The notes under the pieces: model-generated
What the model was told of the DNA's origin: nothing
Seen by the model: only the letters and a program-made list of their open reading frames with translations
The model's database searches: none
Program-made: the position numbers and the translations under genes
NCBI GenBank assembly: GCA_028023455.1
Contig: JAQFVV010012497.1
Location: 3,720,001 to 3,784,000, forward strand
Length of the DNA: 64,000 bases
Source: Epiperipatus broadwayi
Taxonomy: Eukaryota > Onychophora > Udeonychophora > Euonychophora > Peripatidae
Reading direction: 5' to 3'
In this document: piece by piece, positions 12,641 through 26,399 of the stretch
Layout: each line of letters opens with the position of its first letter
Position numbering within the stretch: the first letter of the stretch is position 1

Positions 12641-13104
12641 AATAACTAATTAAAAATAAAAATTACTTTTATAACTCGACATAATCATGTAAAAATGTAT
12701 TTTTTATAATAAAAGAATAACAAATAATAATATGTAAAAGTTTGTTGAGTATTATTGAAAAAATGTAAAATATTTTCATATTTTAGTAAGAAATCAGGAG
12801 AGTTCTTCAACAAAGTATTTGAAGTCGAGTGAAAAATGAATGAAATTCTCATGCAAATTCAAGATTTTTTTAAATAGGTATTTTTAGTTAGAGGTAAAAT
12901 AAATTCTAATGGGATAGGTCAAATGAATGCTGATGTGATGGCCACATAAACTGCACTCACAATTGAAAAAAATTGATCATAAAAAAAAAACCATAATCCT
13001 TATTCATAATTGAGAAAATCACATATATATTTTTATTTCATTGTTGAAATTATGAATAACACTTTTTACTATATATACATAACTGAAACTTTCTTATAGT
13101 ATAA

Positions 13105-13195
13105 ATGTTAAAATGCCTTGCTTGGCTCAGTGCAGACCTCAAGATCCATGGATAAGAGCCAGCTCTGTCACTTTCAGTACTAGGGTTTTAGTTTT
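13105..13195 (+). repeat. SINE-1 copy (diverged)
   Basis: CTTGGCTCAGTGCAGACCTC, AGATCCATGGATAAGAGCC and TCTGTCACTTTCAGTACT follow the family order. The first part still resembles a tRNA A box (TGGCTCAGTGC). Confidence 0.5.
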
Positions 13196-13929
13196 TTTTA
13201 ATATTCATATAGCCCATGAGAAAATTATCATAAATCTAGACCAGTATTTCTCAGTCTGTACAATATCGAGTTTGATCTTGCTCTTTATATCTCATGGTGC
13301 ATCTAAGGAAAATACATTTTAAAAAATTGATCTACTTTCTAATTATTAGTTATGTGAAAAACATGTTTTGATCGTTACTGGAGTGTTACCTTTTTTACAT
13401 CACATTGTTGCACTGAACATGAAAAGAAAAATTTTTGTTGCATTCTTTTATTGTATCAAATGTATTTGTATTCATGTCAAAATGTGATAATTTTATTTAT
13501 TTCTATATCTTGCGGTCTGGGAAGTATTCACAGCGCACAACCCAGTTGCAAATTACTGTTCTAGACAATAGTAAATAAATGAAAGGACTTGTCAATATTG
13601 TTTTAATAATTAAATATGCACTCATGTAAAAAGTAATGAACTGTATCAAACTCATAAAACCAGCAATGGTTAGAAGTTCCAAAATAGAATTGGGAGATTT
13701 ATTAAGATAGCTGAAGAATTCCTGATTAAGCTCAGAATTCTTTTAATTAGAAATAAAAAGATGTGAAGTTGTATAGAGTGCTGATTCAGCATCATATTCA
13801 CTCATCTTTTTCACTGTTGTGTAGAAATTAAAAGGGTGAATGGAGTTGAATTAATTACTACATGCAACTGTGTTTGATAATAATGATGTAATTCTTAAGG
13901 CAGTATGTCATTTGCTTATAGTGAATGTT

Positions 13930-14370
13930 TCCTATTTATGTAAATAGAGGAATTTGAGCTTAGGATTTTTCAATCTATTCATCCTTCACACTATTTCCAG
14001 CAATTGATACACATGACCACACACGTGCATGATCATCAATATACTTTTTTTGTGCAGAACATTCCATCATTAGTTTGTCAATGAAATGAATGATTGAATA
14101 ATTGGAAGGATGAGAAGATTGAAACCTGTCCATTAAAGTTTGAAAAATTGCTATCTTAATATAAACTGAGTGCTGATTTGTATATATGTATGGGAAATTA
14201 TGATCTATCTGGCCCAACTGATGAGTACTGGTTCTGTACAAAATATGTATATTGGAGATTTTGTACCTTTATCACAAGTGTGTGGACATGTGTATTGATT
14301 GCTTGAGATAGAGTGGAGGATGAATAGACTAAAAAAATATGACATACAAATCCCTCTATTTAAATAATAG
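13930..14370. repeat. SINE-H inverted pair
   Basis: A minus-strand copy (about 13930-14040) faces a plus-strand copy (about 14180-14370). Each has TCTATTCATCCTCCACTC-like and GACCACACAC / TGTGTGGACATGTGTAT segments. The plus copy includes the upstream part with the hammerhead-like core (14207-14259). The 88-residue open frame across it is incidental. Confidence 0.65.
14207..14259 (+). ncRNA. Hammerhead-like ribozyme fold (decayed, one core base changed)
   Basis: CTGATGA sits at 14218-14224. Stem II is GTAC (14225-14228) with GTAC (14236-14239) around a 7-nt loop. AAAA follows where GAAA is required (G12 to A at 14240). A short stem III starts at 14243, and a UA cleavage position falls at 14250-14251. 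Stem I pairs CCAA (14214-14217) with TTGG (14252-14255) and ATCT (14207-14210) with AGAT (14256-14259), with bulge GGC. The topology is that of a type-I hammerhead. The G12 change should abolish activity in this copy. Confidence 0.5.
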
Positions 14371-17300
14371 TAATGATTTATTAATTTTTAATTAATGTTT
14401 AAAGTGTACATCTGGGCTAAAAATAATATAATTTTCTAATTTAATAAGTATAATTAATAATAATCATTACATTTATCTAAGGAGGATAGAGTCATATTAG
14501 CAAGTGCAGGAAATTTAACACCTTTAGAATGGACTGTATGCAATAATTTGAATAAATTAAATTTTAAATGGATTTCTCAGGTAAGAGTTGATAAAGTAAC
14601 CTTTAAATGAAGCAAGCACTCAACTGAAACCAAAAAAAAAAGATACAATCTTCATTATTTTGGAGAGGCTGTGTATATCTATAGTGGGGTGGCCAATTTT
14701 TAGGCATTGGGGGTGACTTTTTTGGTGAAAGTGTACCTGAGGATGACTACATTTTTTTCAGGGCTTCAAATCGAAAACCAGAAGTTATTTTTGCAAGAAT
14801 GGAAAAAAATAATTGTTTGAAGTCCTGGTTTTTTTAGAATGTACTTTTGAATTGGTATTTTTTTTTTTATAAGGGCTTTTTAAGTACTCATAAATATTGG
14901 TAACGTTTTTTGAATACACACTGATTAATTTTTTTTCTAGAAGATCATACAAATTGTCAGAAGACATTTTACTATGACTACTATTAAATTACCTCAGCTC
15001 CCTATAGTATTACAATTTGTCCACGTCACTTTATAAAATATTTATTAAATTACAATTTTAAATTACCTATAAATAATTATTTTCTAGAGTTGATCCTGAA
15101 TTTTAAAAAAAATTCAAGAAAGTATAGAAAAAAAAAATTATTGTTTTAGAATTGTATTAAAATAAATTAGATGCCAATTTTATATATAAAAAAAAATTAT
15201 GCAGTCAATGTCTTAGCCACCCCTGATCTATAGGCAAAGGATATTATGCATAATTATTATAATTAAATTAGATTTATTTAATTATTTGTAATTCTTTTTT
15301 GAGATAATTCATTGTTTATCTATAATCACATCTACTTATAATTGTTTATTTTCATTTAAATATTTATTTTAAATAATGAATTCATTTACTTATAATTTAG
15401 ACCGTTGTATGTTTAGCAATACTTTTAATTAATTTGATTTATTAATGTTTAATATTTCAATCTCTATTTAATATTTTTGAGAGTTTTTAACTCCTTATTC
15501 CAAAATATTTGTTGATGTTTTTAAAAGCGTTCTAAAATTATATTATAAACTATTAAACAAAATAATAACAAAGAAAAGAGGAAAAGCGAGGGTAAAAAAT
15601 TTAAACTAATATTACAAATACTGATAAGTTACTTAAAGAAGTGAAAGAAGAGGAAAAAGATACTACAAAAAGTTCTTAATGCTTTTAGGAAATCCTTTTC
15701 TTCTAATAGATTACAGGTAACTAAGGTAAAATCAATCTTCTTTTAAGAGTTTTAAAAGCATTTCTAATACCCAAGTTATAATTCATTAAAAGATTAACAG
15801 TATTTAACAAATATATTTATATATATAAACAATTCAACGCGCGTGTGTGCATATTTGTGCTTATGTTGTGTATATAATATTTACCAAATAGATTTTTTTT
15901 TAAAAAAAAAAAAGAATATCCATATGTTCCTATGATATGTATGCAGGTGTATAGGTGCATATATATGTGTGGTACTTACTAATTGGTATACTAATACAAA
16001 TTTATCTACAATGCAGGTAATTATTACAAATTAAAAAGAACATTTTTACATGAGGGAAAATTAAAGAACTAATATATTGTATATATTTAAGTCATAGCAG
16101 AAATAAACAAACTTTTAGTAAAGCGGAAGAATAATGAACGTGTAAACATAATTTGCATGCACAACTCATTAACTATGCAGGTAATGATCAATAACTAAAA
16201 ATTAATACTGCCAGAATAGAATGAACTTATGTTGCAGTAATTAGGGTATCACCTGTGACACCAATGTTGTCAGGTTTGAATCCAGGTAAGATATTTTTTT
16301 ATGTTGCAAACAATTTTAGGATTTTTATTTCAAGTAATCATCCCATGTTGACCCTAGCTAGATATTCAATCATTGGTTAAAAATCAATCTATATTTTATT
16401 TTACGAACATTTCTAATCGACTCTAAGCATACATTCTAAAAAATCAATTTTTAGAAATGTGCTCTGAAATAAATATGATGATATATAAAACCAAAGATAT
16501 TCAAGAAATAGTAGACTTTGACTTTTATAACATATTACTGCTTCCTAACTTGTAAAAAATAATTTTTGTGTATTGTTCATTAAAACTGATTTAAGTAAGC
16601 AAAATGCAATAGTTGTTGCTTGAATTGGAATATAGATGCGAATGTTATTTATTACTGTGGATGCCATTTTAAAATCAGAAAATGATTTTATATGGATAGT
16701 CTGAGAGTAGAAAACTTTTTTTATCATGTATTAATTTAAAAAATGATTTAATTAATATGAAACATTAATTGTTGTATGGACTGGTATAGCAATGACTTAA
16801 TAGCCAATGCCTTTACTTAGCAAAATCCTGCTTTTCACATGAGCAATTTTACACAGGATATTTTAAAGAATATTAATTTAGATTTTTAAAAAAATTGAAG
16901 TGGGGGGGGGGGTACTCCAGAGAAAACTTAATAATGAAGAAGCTGTCACAGAGAACTTCATATACTGTGAAAATTTTTATGAATTACATATTGTTAAATT
17001 TGTATAATTTTAAATTAAATTCAAAATATTTTTCCTGTCATAATTATTAAATAATTAATTTATTTAAAGCTATGTAGAATCACTTAACTATTTGTAAGCC
17101 TATAATAATTAAAAATACTGAGTTCCCCCAGTATTTATCTACTTATAGAAAGAAAATAAAACAAAGATTAAAAAAAATTGTTAGAATTCCTCATCACTTG
17201 GCAATTCATCTTCTCTGTTTTTCTGTAACAGAATTATTGAAGAGTTTTTTTCCCCTTTTACTTTGGCTTTTTAACAACTGAATGATAGCTAGTGTTGCAA

Positions 17301-17530
17301 ATGTTTCTCATAAGCTGCTGTTGAAGATTTACAGCATATTTAGTAAATAAAATTATTTAGCTAGCTTGCATGCATAAATATAATTTATAAATTATCTTTG
17401 TTACATTGTTTTACCACAAAGATAGTGCATATTCAGCAAATTTTACTAATGCTAACATGAAGGGATTTTTAGATAGTAATAGTGTTATAGATTTATCAGT
17501 ACTCATTTGATTTAATGAATATTATCTCTG
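14371..17530. other. AT-rich stretch without a recognised gene
   Basis: No coding region is supported. A tRNA/SINE-head-like segment is possible at 16225-16290 (AGGTTTGAATCC resembles a B box), but it has no family match in the window. A G10 run lies near 16903. Confidence 0.5.
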
Positions 17531-17534
17531 TGGA

Positions 17535-17745
17535 TATATGAGAATGTATACTTACCAATACATTACTACAACAATTCACAAATCAGTTTCTTATAGGGTA
17601 CTTTCACATGACCCACCACTCTCTCCACTCTCTCATATCACTGATATACTTGAACACATATATGTCAGAAAGATAAATAATCACAACTATACTCATAATA
17701 CCCTATATATATATATATATATTAATACAGGTATATAATAAGCCT
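17535..17745 (-). repeat. SINE-H copy (diverged) ending in a TA microsatellite
   Basis: On the minus strand it matches the family segments GATTATTTATCTTTCTGACA, TATCAGTGATATGAGAGAG and the B-box position. The core part is obscured by a (TA)n tract at 17706-17722. Confidence 0.5.
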
Positions 17746-20487
17746 GTATATTAGTTATTAAATCAGTTTCTTATAAAAACATTTTTTAATAATATTGCAA
17801 GCGACACCCACTTTTATCTAATCTTCATCTTCTTACATGGTAAATTAATCAAAGATTGATATTTTAAAAGTATCAATGTTTTTCGGGTCACTTCTTAAGT
17901 AGTTAAAACCTTGAAAGTTTTCATTGGGTCATTAAAATTTTCAGTATAGTCAGTTACAACTGAAATAATTATTTAAGCAAATTTACTTTCACAGTTTTAT
18001 TCTTCCAATTTAGACTGAAATATAATTTTTAAATATTTTACCAGAAAAGGTTCTTTATGTCTATATTATTCTTTTATTTATAGAGTATTCTAATACAAAT
18101 ATTGGTTTAGTGGGGGGGGGGTAAACATGAGAGTCTGAAATGTTTTTCCTTTTAAATAAATCCTTCTTTTCTTAAAAGATTGCAGTAGAATTCATTATTC
18201 AATTTGCATAGTTTTTCTTTCGGTAAATTAATTTTTGAGCAATTCATTCCACATATGATAATCCTTATAAGTATATCCTTTATGAGCCAAAGATAATGAT
18301 AGGCTTTGCCTTCCATGAGACTAAAGTTTCTTTAAAAATCCTGTTTCAATTAAGACTGTATTTCAGTCATTATCGGTAGTAAAATGTTATAATTCTGCAA
18401 GTTCAAAAACAAAGGTTTTAAGAGTAAGAGGCTATTTTAAAGTTATCATTTTTCTTTTAAAAAACTTTTTTAATATTCTGATATTAAAGTAGTTAAATAT
18501 TAAAAAAATTTGGGTTATAAATTAGAGGAGCAAAAAAATTACTAATTTTTAGTTAATTAACTATTATTTTTTGGTTAATATAAGGCGTCAGTAAGACATC
18601 AGTATTTATATATTAAACCATATAAAAATATATATAATTCATGATTATTTTGAAATTGGTAATATTGAAAAGCTAAAAAAAGTAAAAGTTAAAGTCCTAA
18701 TTTAGTTTTTTTTTAGTCAGTAGAATTTATTTTGATACATGCAATGAAAGTTATTTGTGTTGCTATTATCTATTTAATTTAATTAAAGTTAAAATTGGAA
18801 AGAATGTAAGTGCATACAGATTATTTATCCAGATAAATAAAATAAAAACATTATGCTAATTAAAATGGTGGAGATATTATATAAAAAAGAGACTTATGTA
18901 ACTAAATAATAATAATTGTACAAGATTACAAAATTTGTCTTATGATAAAACAAAAGATAAGGACATATGCACAGAAATCTGGAAACTGGTTGAGACTATA
19001 AAAAGAAGAAAATAGCTTTATGCAAGGTCTTGTCTGTTTTTCTTTTAGCTGGTCCTGGATTACGAAGTATCCAGGACCATTCTATACTGAACTAATTCAT
19101 CATGTTGAGTGGAAATCAGAGCATTTGCAGACATCAAAATGTCAATGAACTAAATTTACAATGAGCTCTTTCCTCCCAAGAAAATCATGCATGGAATAAT
19201 ATACAATCTACATAGATCCACCTATCTTACTGATAAGCTACTATTATTCATACCTTGATTTTTGATTAATTAAATGGTTGCAAACTAAGTTTAACTAAGA
19301 AGATTCAAATACCAATAGACATTCACTGTTTTATTATTCAAAGAATTTGTGTTAACTTAAGGAAGGTAATGAGAATATGAACTGTCTAATTATTTGATTA
19401 ATATTATCTGGATTAGCATGTAGTATTCTTTCCAGTTTATTAATAATTCTCATTAAAATATTTTAATTTCTTGTAATAAAATATTTACCTTTAATATCAA
19501 CTTTTCATTGATGTTCTTAATGTTACTTTATTAGATTTATTGTTAGATAATTGTGTGAGAAATGTATAAATTACATTTGTTAATATTCTTGTTTCATAAT
19601 TAATCCAGGGAAAATTCATAAAGAAAAATTCATACAAAAGATTAAAGTGAGAAAAAAAATAAAAAGGCGAATTTTTTAAAATATTATGTTTTAGTCATTT
19701 ACTGCAAATCTACAAAATATACAGAATTAGTGGGTCAACAGACTCTGGTGTCCTCTTAAATAAATAAAAAACTGACTCCACTGGCAATTTGAATAGCAAT
19801 ACAAAATTAGGCCAGTTAATCAGGAAATATAGTTATGTTCTTGAGATATCTAAACTCATATATGAATGGATGATTCTTCTTTTTCATAGTTTGATTAACT
19901 AGCACTTTATAGTGCTTAATAGAAAGTCTAAAACCCACTGTGAATGTTACAATTTGCATGCCTAACTCTTCTATATATTGTATTGGATACATATCAGCTA
20001 AACAGAAATGCATCTTGTTACACTATATATATATGTTAAAATGAAGATTTGCACGGGTTAAATATATAAAATACATATTTTGCGGATAAACCCGCAAAAT
20101 ATGTATTTTATATATATATATATGATATACATTGTTTCTATTATATATATATATATGCTATTAGATTAAATTTATGTGCACTCACTCAATAAGTGTTTAA
20201 AAGCATATGTGTAGCACTTATGCTTAGAATTTGTTCAATTATTTGTTTACACACACACATATATATATATAATATTATAAATTGATGTCTGTATTTCTTC
20301 AAAGCAATATACAGAATCTTATAATTAAGTATTAGTAAACACAGTAATCAAAAATTTTGAAAAGTACAAAAAATATAAATGTCACTTAGGAGCACTTTCA
20401 ACTATCGTCATAGTCTTTGTCAATTCATACTTTGAAAGGTTAACCTTCCCATAATTCTGTGATCTTAATGTTTGCTGTCTGCCTATT
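17746..20487. other. AT-rich stretch without a recognised gene; two hairpins
   Basis: A perfect 10-bp hairpin (GGTCCTGGAT ... ATCCAGGACC) lies at 19050-19077. A longer one at 20059-20112 pairs ATAAAATACATATTTTGCGG with its complement around a 5-nt loop. Otherwise only AT-rich sequence and TA microsatellites. Confidence 0.5.
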
Positions 20488-20489
20488 GA

Positions 20490-20940
20490 TTAAGTCCTGC
20501 TTATATTATATATTAGGATAGCTTCCTTTATTTTCCTCTTATTGTTATTTCTCTCAATTTGCAATATTTTTATATTATTATAATTGAAATTAAAACCATA
20601 TATACATGTTTTATTATGGTCGTAAAAAAACAAAACTGATGCATTATTATTTTCTTTACAATTTTGTTTCATATTTTGGACCCTTTTTAATAAAAGCAAG
20701 TGCTCTTTAGTTCTTTTCTTCAATGTACATCTCAATTCCCCTATATATTGGCTACCATACCTATATATCCATTCATAAATGATGCAATTTTTATTTATAA
20801 ATGAGGTTTTATCTTTAGAGTTATTTATTAATTTATTTAATACAGGAAGTACATAAAATGCAATGTCACATATATCTTTATAAATTTTCCTTATGAAATT
20901 TGCTTGCTGATTCAAAATATATGGTATTGATATTTAAATT
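20490..20940 (-). pseudogene. Penelope-like element fragment: RT connector plus GIY-YIG domain
   Basis: The frame of about 140 residues begins just after the RT domain of Penelope-like elements: YILNQQANFIRKIYKDI resembles the 'P(Y)...SEKIxKI' connector. It continues with KLINNSKDK (the same motif as in the 5736 copy) and CIIYEWIYRYGSQYIGELRCTLKKRTKEH, the GIY-YIG core with its arginine/lysine helix. The catalytic strand reads IIYEW and YIGE. The RT palm further upstream (plus coordinates 20941-21110) is not readable. The family differs clearly from the 5736 copy, so at least two Penelope lineages were present. Confidence 0.7.
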
Positions 20941-23900
20941 TTTTTATTAATAGAAGAATCAACCTTATTATTAATATTTTTATTTTTAGTATTAAAATTT
21001 TTAATAGTATTATAAATAAGATTGTAATTATAGTCAACATTTAACAATTCATTAGAATACATTTCAATATTTTTACTTTATTGGATGAATATTTACAAAG
21101 ATTATCATTTCTAAATATATATATAGTAACCAATAAAAAGTGAGAGGTTCAAGTGGTTGAAAGGACTAAGAACCTCCACAAAAGCTAGAATGCATTACAG
21201 TGTGAGAGACGCTTATGATATTAGATACAATTTCTACTTATTTTAAAAATAAGTGCATTATGGTGCAACTGTACATGTAAAACTAGTAAAAGTTAACATC
21301 ATTTATATTTAACATGAGCTAAAATTAATAATATATCAAAGAGATTTATATTTTTCTGCACATAAAGTGTAGAACTAAATATTAATAAGCAACTTTTTTA
21401 CATTTATATATTTTAATAATGGCTAGCAAATTGGTTCAAAATTCACATGTTATATTTAACAGATAGAACAATTATCTCAGGGTTTGAATATCATGTAAAA
21501 ATTAATATTCCTGAAAATCATGAATTAAGAAAATGATTTATTATTGGTATAACAAAACAATGAAGGGATTTTATCATATTTAATCATATCTCAAATAAAT
21601 AAAATACTACAATGTAGATGGTGACTATGATGTAAATAGTGCAAGTGAATATAATAAAGTATAACATTTCTTTTAAGCAATGTGTAATAGTTTTAAAAAT
21701 CATGTTACCATATTTATTTATTAAAAGTGTAGATGATAATCCTTAACTAATTAATGACAAAAAGACCAGATAATTTAACAAATATAATTAATTTTATTAA
21801 CAATAAAATTATATAAAATATTCAAAAAACGAATTTGCTTCAAAGTTGATAAATAATACTGTAATAGTATAATTACTAAATACTTTCTACTTTAATGATA
21901 ACTACCTATGCACTATATTAATATGTGACATGAAACAAAACCCTCCATTGAAGAGGGTTGTATGGTGTTTAATTTAAAGACTAGATATCAACAATAAGCC
22001 AAAGACAATAATGTTTTATTGTCTCCTTTATTAGTATAACTGTAACCTTTATGCATATCAGAATCATAAAATAAACCTTTTCATCAAAGAGCAGCAATTG
22101 ACTAACTTGTGTATTTTATTCTCACAAAAGTATAATTTTAACTTAACCTGAGTGTCACAATAGCAGATATATTATGTCTAAAATTATAACCAAGTATTGA
22201 TAGGAGTTTGTTCTTAACTACACAATATTTATTAGTTATTAATATCACAGGTATTGTCAGGTACACTATCTAATCTTCATAGACTCATATGAATAATTGT
22301 TTAGGTAAAGTAAGATAAGGTGGGAAATCTTAAATATTTAAACCCATTACTCTAGGTACCTTTCATCACATAAAGAGAAATGTGATGTTAAATTAAAAGA
22401 TCAATAAATCACATAAAATATTAAATATTGCTTAAACTAAAATTATTCTTAATTAAACTAAAGTCTAGCCCAAACAATCTTCAAAGGTATGACAAATTAA
22501 TAACACACGTTTATATGTTCATTATTACCTTTTCTTCTTTGAGAACTTTTTATACATAATAAAAATTTTAAATATATTAAAAGTAAACAGATTCAATAAC
22601 TTTATTATATATCCTTCAGATTACCATCCATAGTTTTTTAACAATGTTCAATATTAATAATCTAGGTGCAATTATTTCCATATTCACAATTATTAAGTAA
22701 TTGATGTTTCAAGGCTGGAGGATCCCTTAGGATACTCCAGCCTTGAACACATTCCTTAGAATGTGTTTAACAATACTTAATCCTTGTATGAAGGTTGAGT
22801 TTTTTAAATATGAATCCTATAAAGGTCACTTTCTAAGAAATATTTTGACAAGTCTATAATAAAAAAATTTTATGAAGATAAAATATTAATTAATGTAAAT
22901 CCATTTATTTGCAGTCATTCTAATAATAATTATCCAAAGCTTTATTTATGTAGTTTTTGTAATAATATTATCAAGCAATTAATTAATCTATTAATTTACA
23001 TTAGATTTATAATATTCATTCAAGGCTATAAGTTGATGTAGCAAATATAATTCCAAACAATGATTTCTAGTTTGGAGAAGAGATGAACAAACATGCAGTT
23101 CAAAACATAGCATTCCATGAAGCAATCTTAAAATTTTCATAGTAAAATTCTAATATTGGTTTTCATTCCTTTTTAAATTCATTATTGAAGTGATGCACAT
23201 TGTTATACTTTTATTTTCTCCATTCAGAATGATGAGAGAAGCATTTTCCATTAAGAGGCAAATGTTTAGCTGGTTAACTACCCAGACATCATTTAAGGTA
23301 GGATTCCAATATGACTAATCTTGAATTTAAATTCTGTGCAACCCCTTTGCATACAATTTAGTAAAAGACTAACAATTTCCTATCAGATGATCAGTGGCAT
23401 CATGGATTTTACCCACAAACCTTCACTTATTTAATTTTTACAGGAATATTCTGCTGCTGTTGTTAGAAACAGAATGAAGTAGGTGATATGTTAGATTTTA
23501 AATGTTAAGAGTACCAACATTTTATAATGATATCATTCTAAGTCTAGACAAATATTATTTGAAATATTAAAATATCAAATTATATTAATTAAATGACTAA
23601 AACAAAACAATACATTATTGTTTTACAAATAATATTAAAATATTAACTAAATGATTTTTCATTTCAAGTTTTTATTATAATTAATACTAAATCCAATTAT
23701 TATTAGAGGTATTCACTGATTATTATTTTAATTCTAAATACATTTGACCAGGCAAACAATTGTGCACGCATTCACATGTCTTTGAATATTGTTAAACTTT
23801 TTAATTATTCTTAAGTGTAGTCTAGATCTTCTAGCTGTAATAACAAACTTTGTTATTATAATCAAGTATTTTCAAATACTTTATTTTTGTTATAGTTAGT

Positions 23901-24189
23901 CTTATGCATTTTTATTCTGTCTGTTATTCTTTCAAAATGGATTTTAACTGTGCATGTATCATTCTTAATCAAATTTCAAACATGATAAAACAAAATTTAA
24001 TACTTATATTTTTTTCTTAAGATAAAATCTATATGGAGAACTTCTTGGATATTTTAATAACTTGCTTCACTAGATATTATCATCAGCAATATGAATATCT
24101 CTTCCAATCAACACTATTTATAATAACAACAGTAATAATCAACAATATTTGCTTTCTTGAAGCTAGTGAAATTTTTTAGAATTTATGAC
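20941..24189. other. AT-rich stretch without a recognised gene; paired hairpins
   Basis: A 13-bp hairpin, TTCAAGGCTGGAG with CTCCAGCCTTGAA (about 22708-22746), is followed directly by a second, AACACATTC with GAATGTGTT (about 22746-22770). I see no other supported feature here. Confidence 0.5.
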
Positions 24190-24256
24190 CAGTAGAGGTC
24201 CCTATCTTCGCATTTTCAATCGCACATGCTTTAGGTTTATTGCCTTAGTAAATATA
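24190..24256 (+). repeat. Single arm of the 4868-5126 foldback repeat
   Basis: CAGTAGAGGTCCCTATCTTCG, GCATTTTCAATCGCACATG and TTTATTGCCTTAGTAAATAT match the right arm of the foldback at 4868-5126. No inverted partner is nearby. Confidence 0.6.
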
Positions 24257-24561
24257 ATATATGCATCAAACAATTAAAATATAAAAGCTATTAACCTAAT
24301 GTATTTGTACTGTGCACTATTTTTAAAAATAATTTAAGGATAGAATACATTTTTTTTAAAACTCATAGTTCAGTTTTTAAGATTTCCCATCAATCTTTTT
24401 GTCATAATGTATTCAGGATAAACTAATTCAAAATTTAGTTGTTTTTCTTTTTAATTATTATAATTTGTATTTTTAATTATTCCTTTTTTAATATTTGTAA
24501 GTTTTTTTTTAAATATAGTATTTAATATATATATATATATAACTAGTTCTCTCTATATAAG

Positions 24562-25450
24562 GGGTTACCCCAAAATACCCAGAATCATTCTCTTGTAGGT
24601 TAGCTCATTGTAGTATACTCCCACCACTAGATACATCTTGTAGGGAATCCTTGTATTTGTCTTCCAATCAGCATCATCAAATGAAGTCATTATGCTGCAT
24701 AGTAAATTATTTTGTTAAGTGCATCTCACTTATTTGCCAATTTTTGGGATGGTTGAAAAGTTGGACCAACATCAAATTCTGATTTCTGTTAGAGAAAATG
24801 ACAGGAAAAAAGTCATAATGTTTGAAATAGCTTACAAGCAAGCTCTTCCAGTAAAAACACAAGTTTATAAGTGGTTTAATGGAAGAATTTAAATTTATCC
24901 CATCCCAAAAATGTACGTTAAGTGAAGTTCAATATCAAGGTAATTCTGATTTTTTTCGTTGTTTCAAATAGCATTGTTCAATCAGAATTCATTCATAATA
25001 GTCAGGTAGTTTATCTACAGATTCTGAAAAAATTGCATGATGTGGTAAAATGAAAACATCCAATGTGCGGCAAAGTGGGGAGTACAAGATTTACCATGAT
25101 AATGTGTCAGCACACAAAGCCTTAAATGTGAAACAATTTTTAAGAAAACAGCCTATCTGTCAGCCACATTCACATGATCTCACTCTGTGGGACTTCTTTT
25201 TGTTCTCCTAAACAAAAAATGCTTCAAAGAATAAAAAAATTTTGCAGACTTGGAAGTTGTAAAGTAAATAATAATTGAGGAATTTAAAGGTATCACTTTG
25301 CAAGAATTTCAGAACTGCTTTGAAAAGTGAAAAACCCATTTAGACCATTACATTCTACCAAATGGACAGTCCTTTTAAGGAGATTCAATTTGTAACACCT
25401 AAAAATAAATACACATTTTTATTACAAATTTTTTTTTTTGGGGGGGATAC
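24562..25450 (+). pseudogene. mariner-type transposase relic (DNA transposon)
   Basis: Disrupted frames preserve mariner transposase segments in order. N-terminal: FEIAYKQALPVKTQVYKWF (family helix-turn-helix part, usually ending 'TQVYEWF'). C-terminal half: YHDNVSAHKA (family HDNAPAHTA, including the second catalytic aspartate), PHSHDLTLWDFFLF (family PYSPDLAPCDFFLF, third catalytic aspartate) and the end EFQNCFEKWKTHLDHYI (family 'FQDCFEQW..RWDKCI'). The middle, with the first aspartate, is largely deleted. Possible eroded terminal inverted repeats are GGGGTTACCCCAAAATACCC near 24562 and, inverted, the G-run/ATACCCC near 25440. Members cut and paste at TA sites; this copy is inactive. Confidence 0.75.
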
Positions 25451-26399
25451 CCCCTCATACTCATTATTTTTTATATATCTTACGCCAAATCCACATATAT
25501 ATATATATGCTCATCTATGTTTCAACCAATTCCTATTATCATTTTCAAAGTCTATTCCTGTAAATATATATAGATCTATAAATCACTTAAAAATCCACAA
25601 CACAGTATTCACAAGAATTTATAAATCTATCTATATTTATTATTTATATTTACAAAAATCAATAATGATAATAACAATAACATAAAAATTCTTTCAAATA
25701 AATTTATTTTATTTTCTACAATTAATATACATATATATTGCATTCCAATTTATCTGTAATAGTTATTTTTCTTCCCTCCAATTTATACATTTTTTTAACA
25801 TATCCCTTTCTTCAGTACATTCTTTTTATTTTTTTAAAGAATCTTCCACTTCAATTAGTCTGCTCGAATTACCAATTCAATTTAAATAGTTTTATGTGTA
25901 TTTTGATAATATGCTATCTTAACCAAGAATTTATCAAAATGAAATTTGTTTTCTGTGGGTATTTTTTTCATCTAGAAAATAAAATAAAATTACTCCAACT
26001 CAATACTGCTGATATATTAAAATCAAAAATGGAGATTATTAGCAAATTAATTGTTAGCACAACATCGACATCAATGTGAATTGTACTTCAAGAGACTGAT
26101 CATTGTTTAATAATACATATTTATTGACTTTTAATAGAATACCTTATGTTTGAAATTATCTTTAAAGCAATTAAATTTCTATTGAAGATAGTTCAAATGA
26201 TATTGCAATCACCATTAAATAATTTTTACATATACAATACAAACCTCTCTATACAAATTAGCCCCATTCTTCACTTCCAAATCTTCCTACAACTTCTGTA
26301 TTTCTAAAAAATTTCAATTCTCATTGTAGTCTTAGACATTATGTAAATGAGAATCAAGCAGATTATCAACTTGTAGAATGTATGGAGAAAATATCATGT
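25451..26399. other. AT-rich stretch; open frames not convincing
   Basis: Two open frames of 107 and 113 residues cover this stretch, but their composition (I, F, Y, L, N rich) is what AT-rich noncoding DNA gives and no motif is visible. A TA microsatellite lies near 25495. Confidence 0.45.

Noticed and set aside
25362-26079. Two adjacent open frames of ~110 residues as small membrane proteins
   Set aside because: Hydrophobic composition follows from AT-rich DNA. There is no motif or start context, and the first begins inside the mariner relic.
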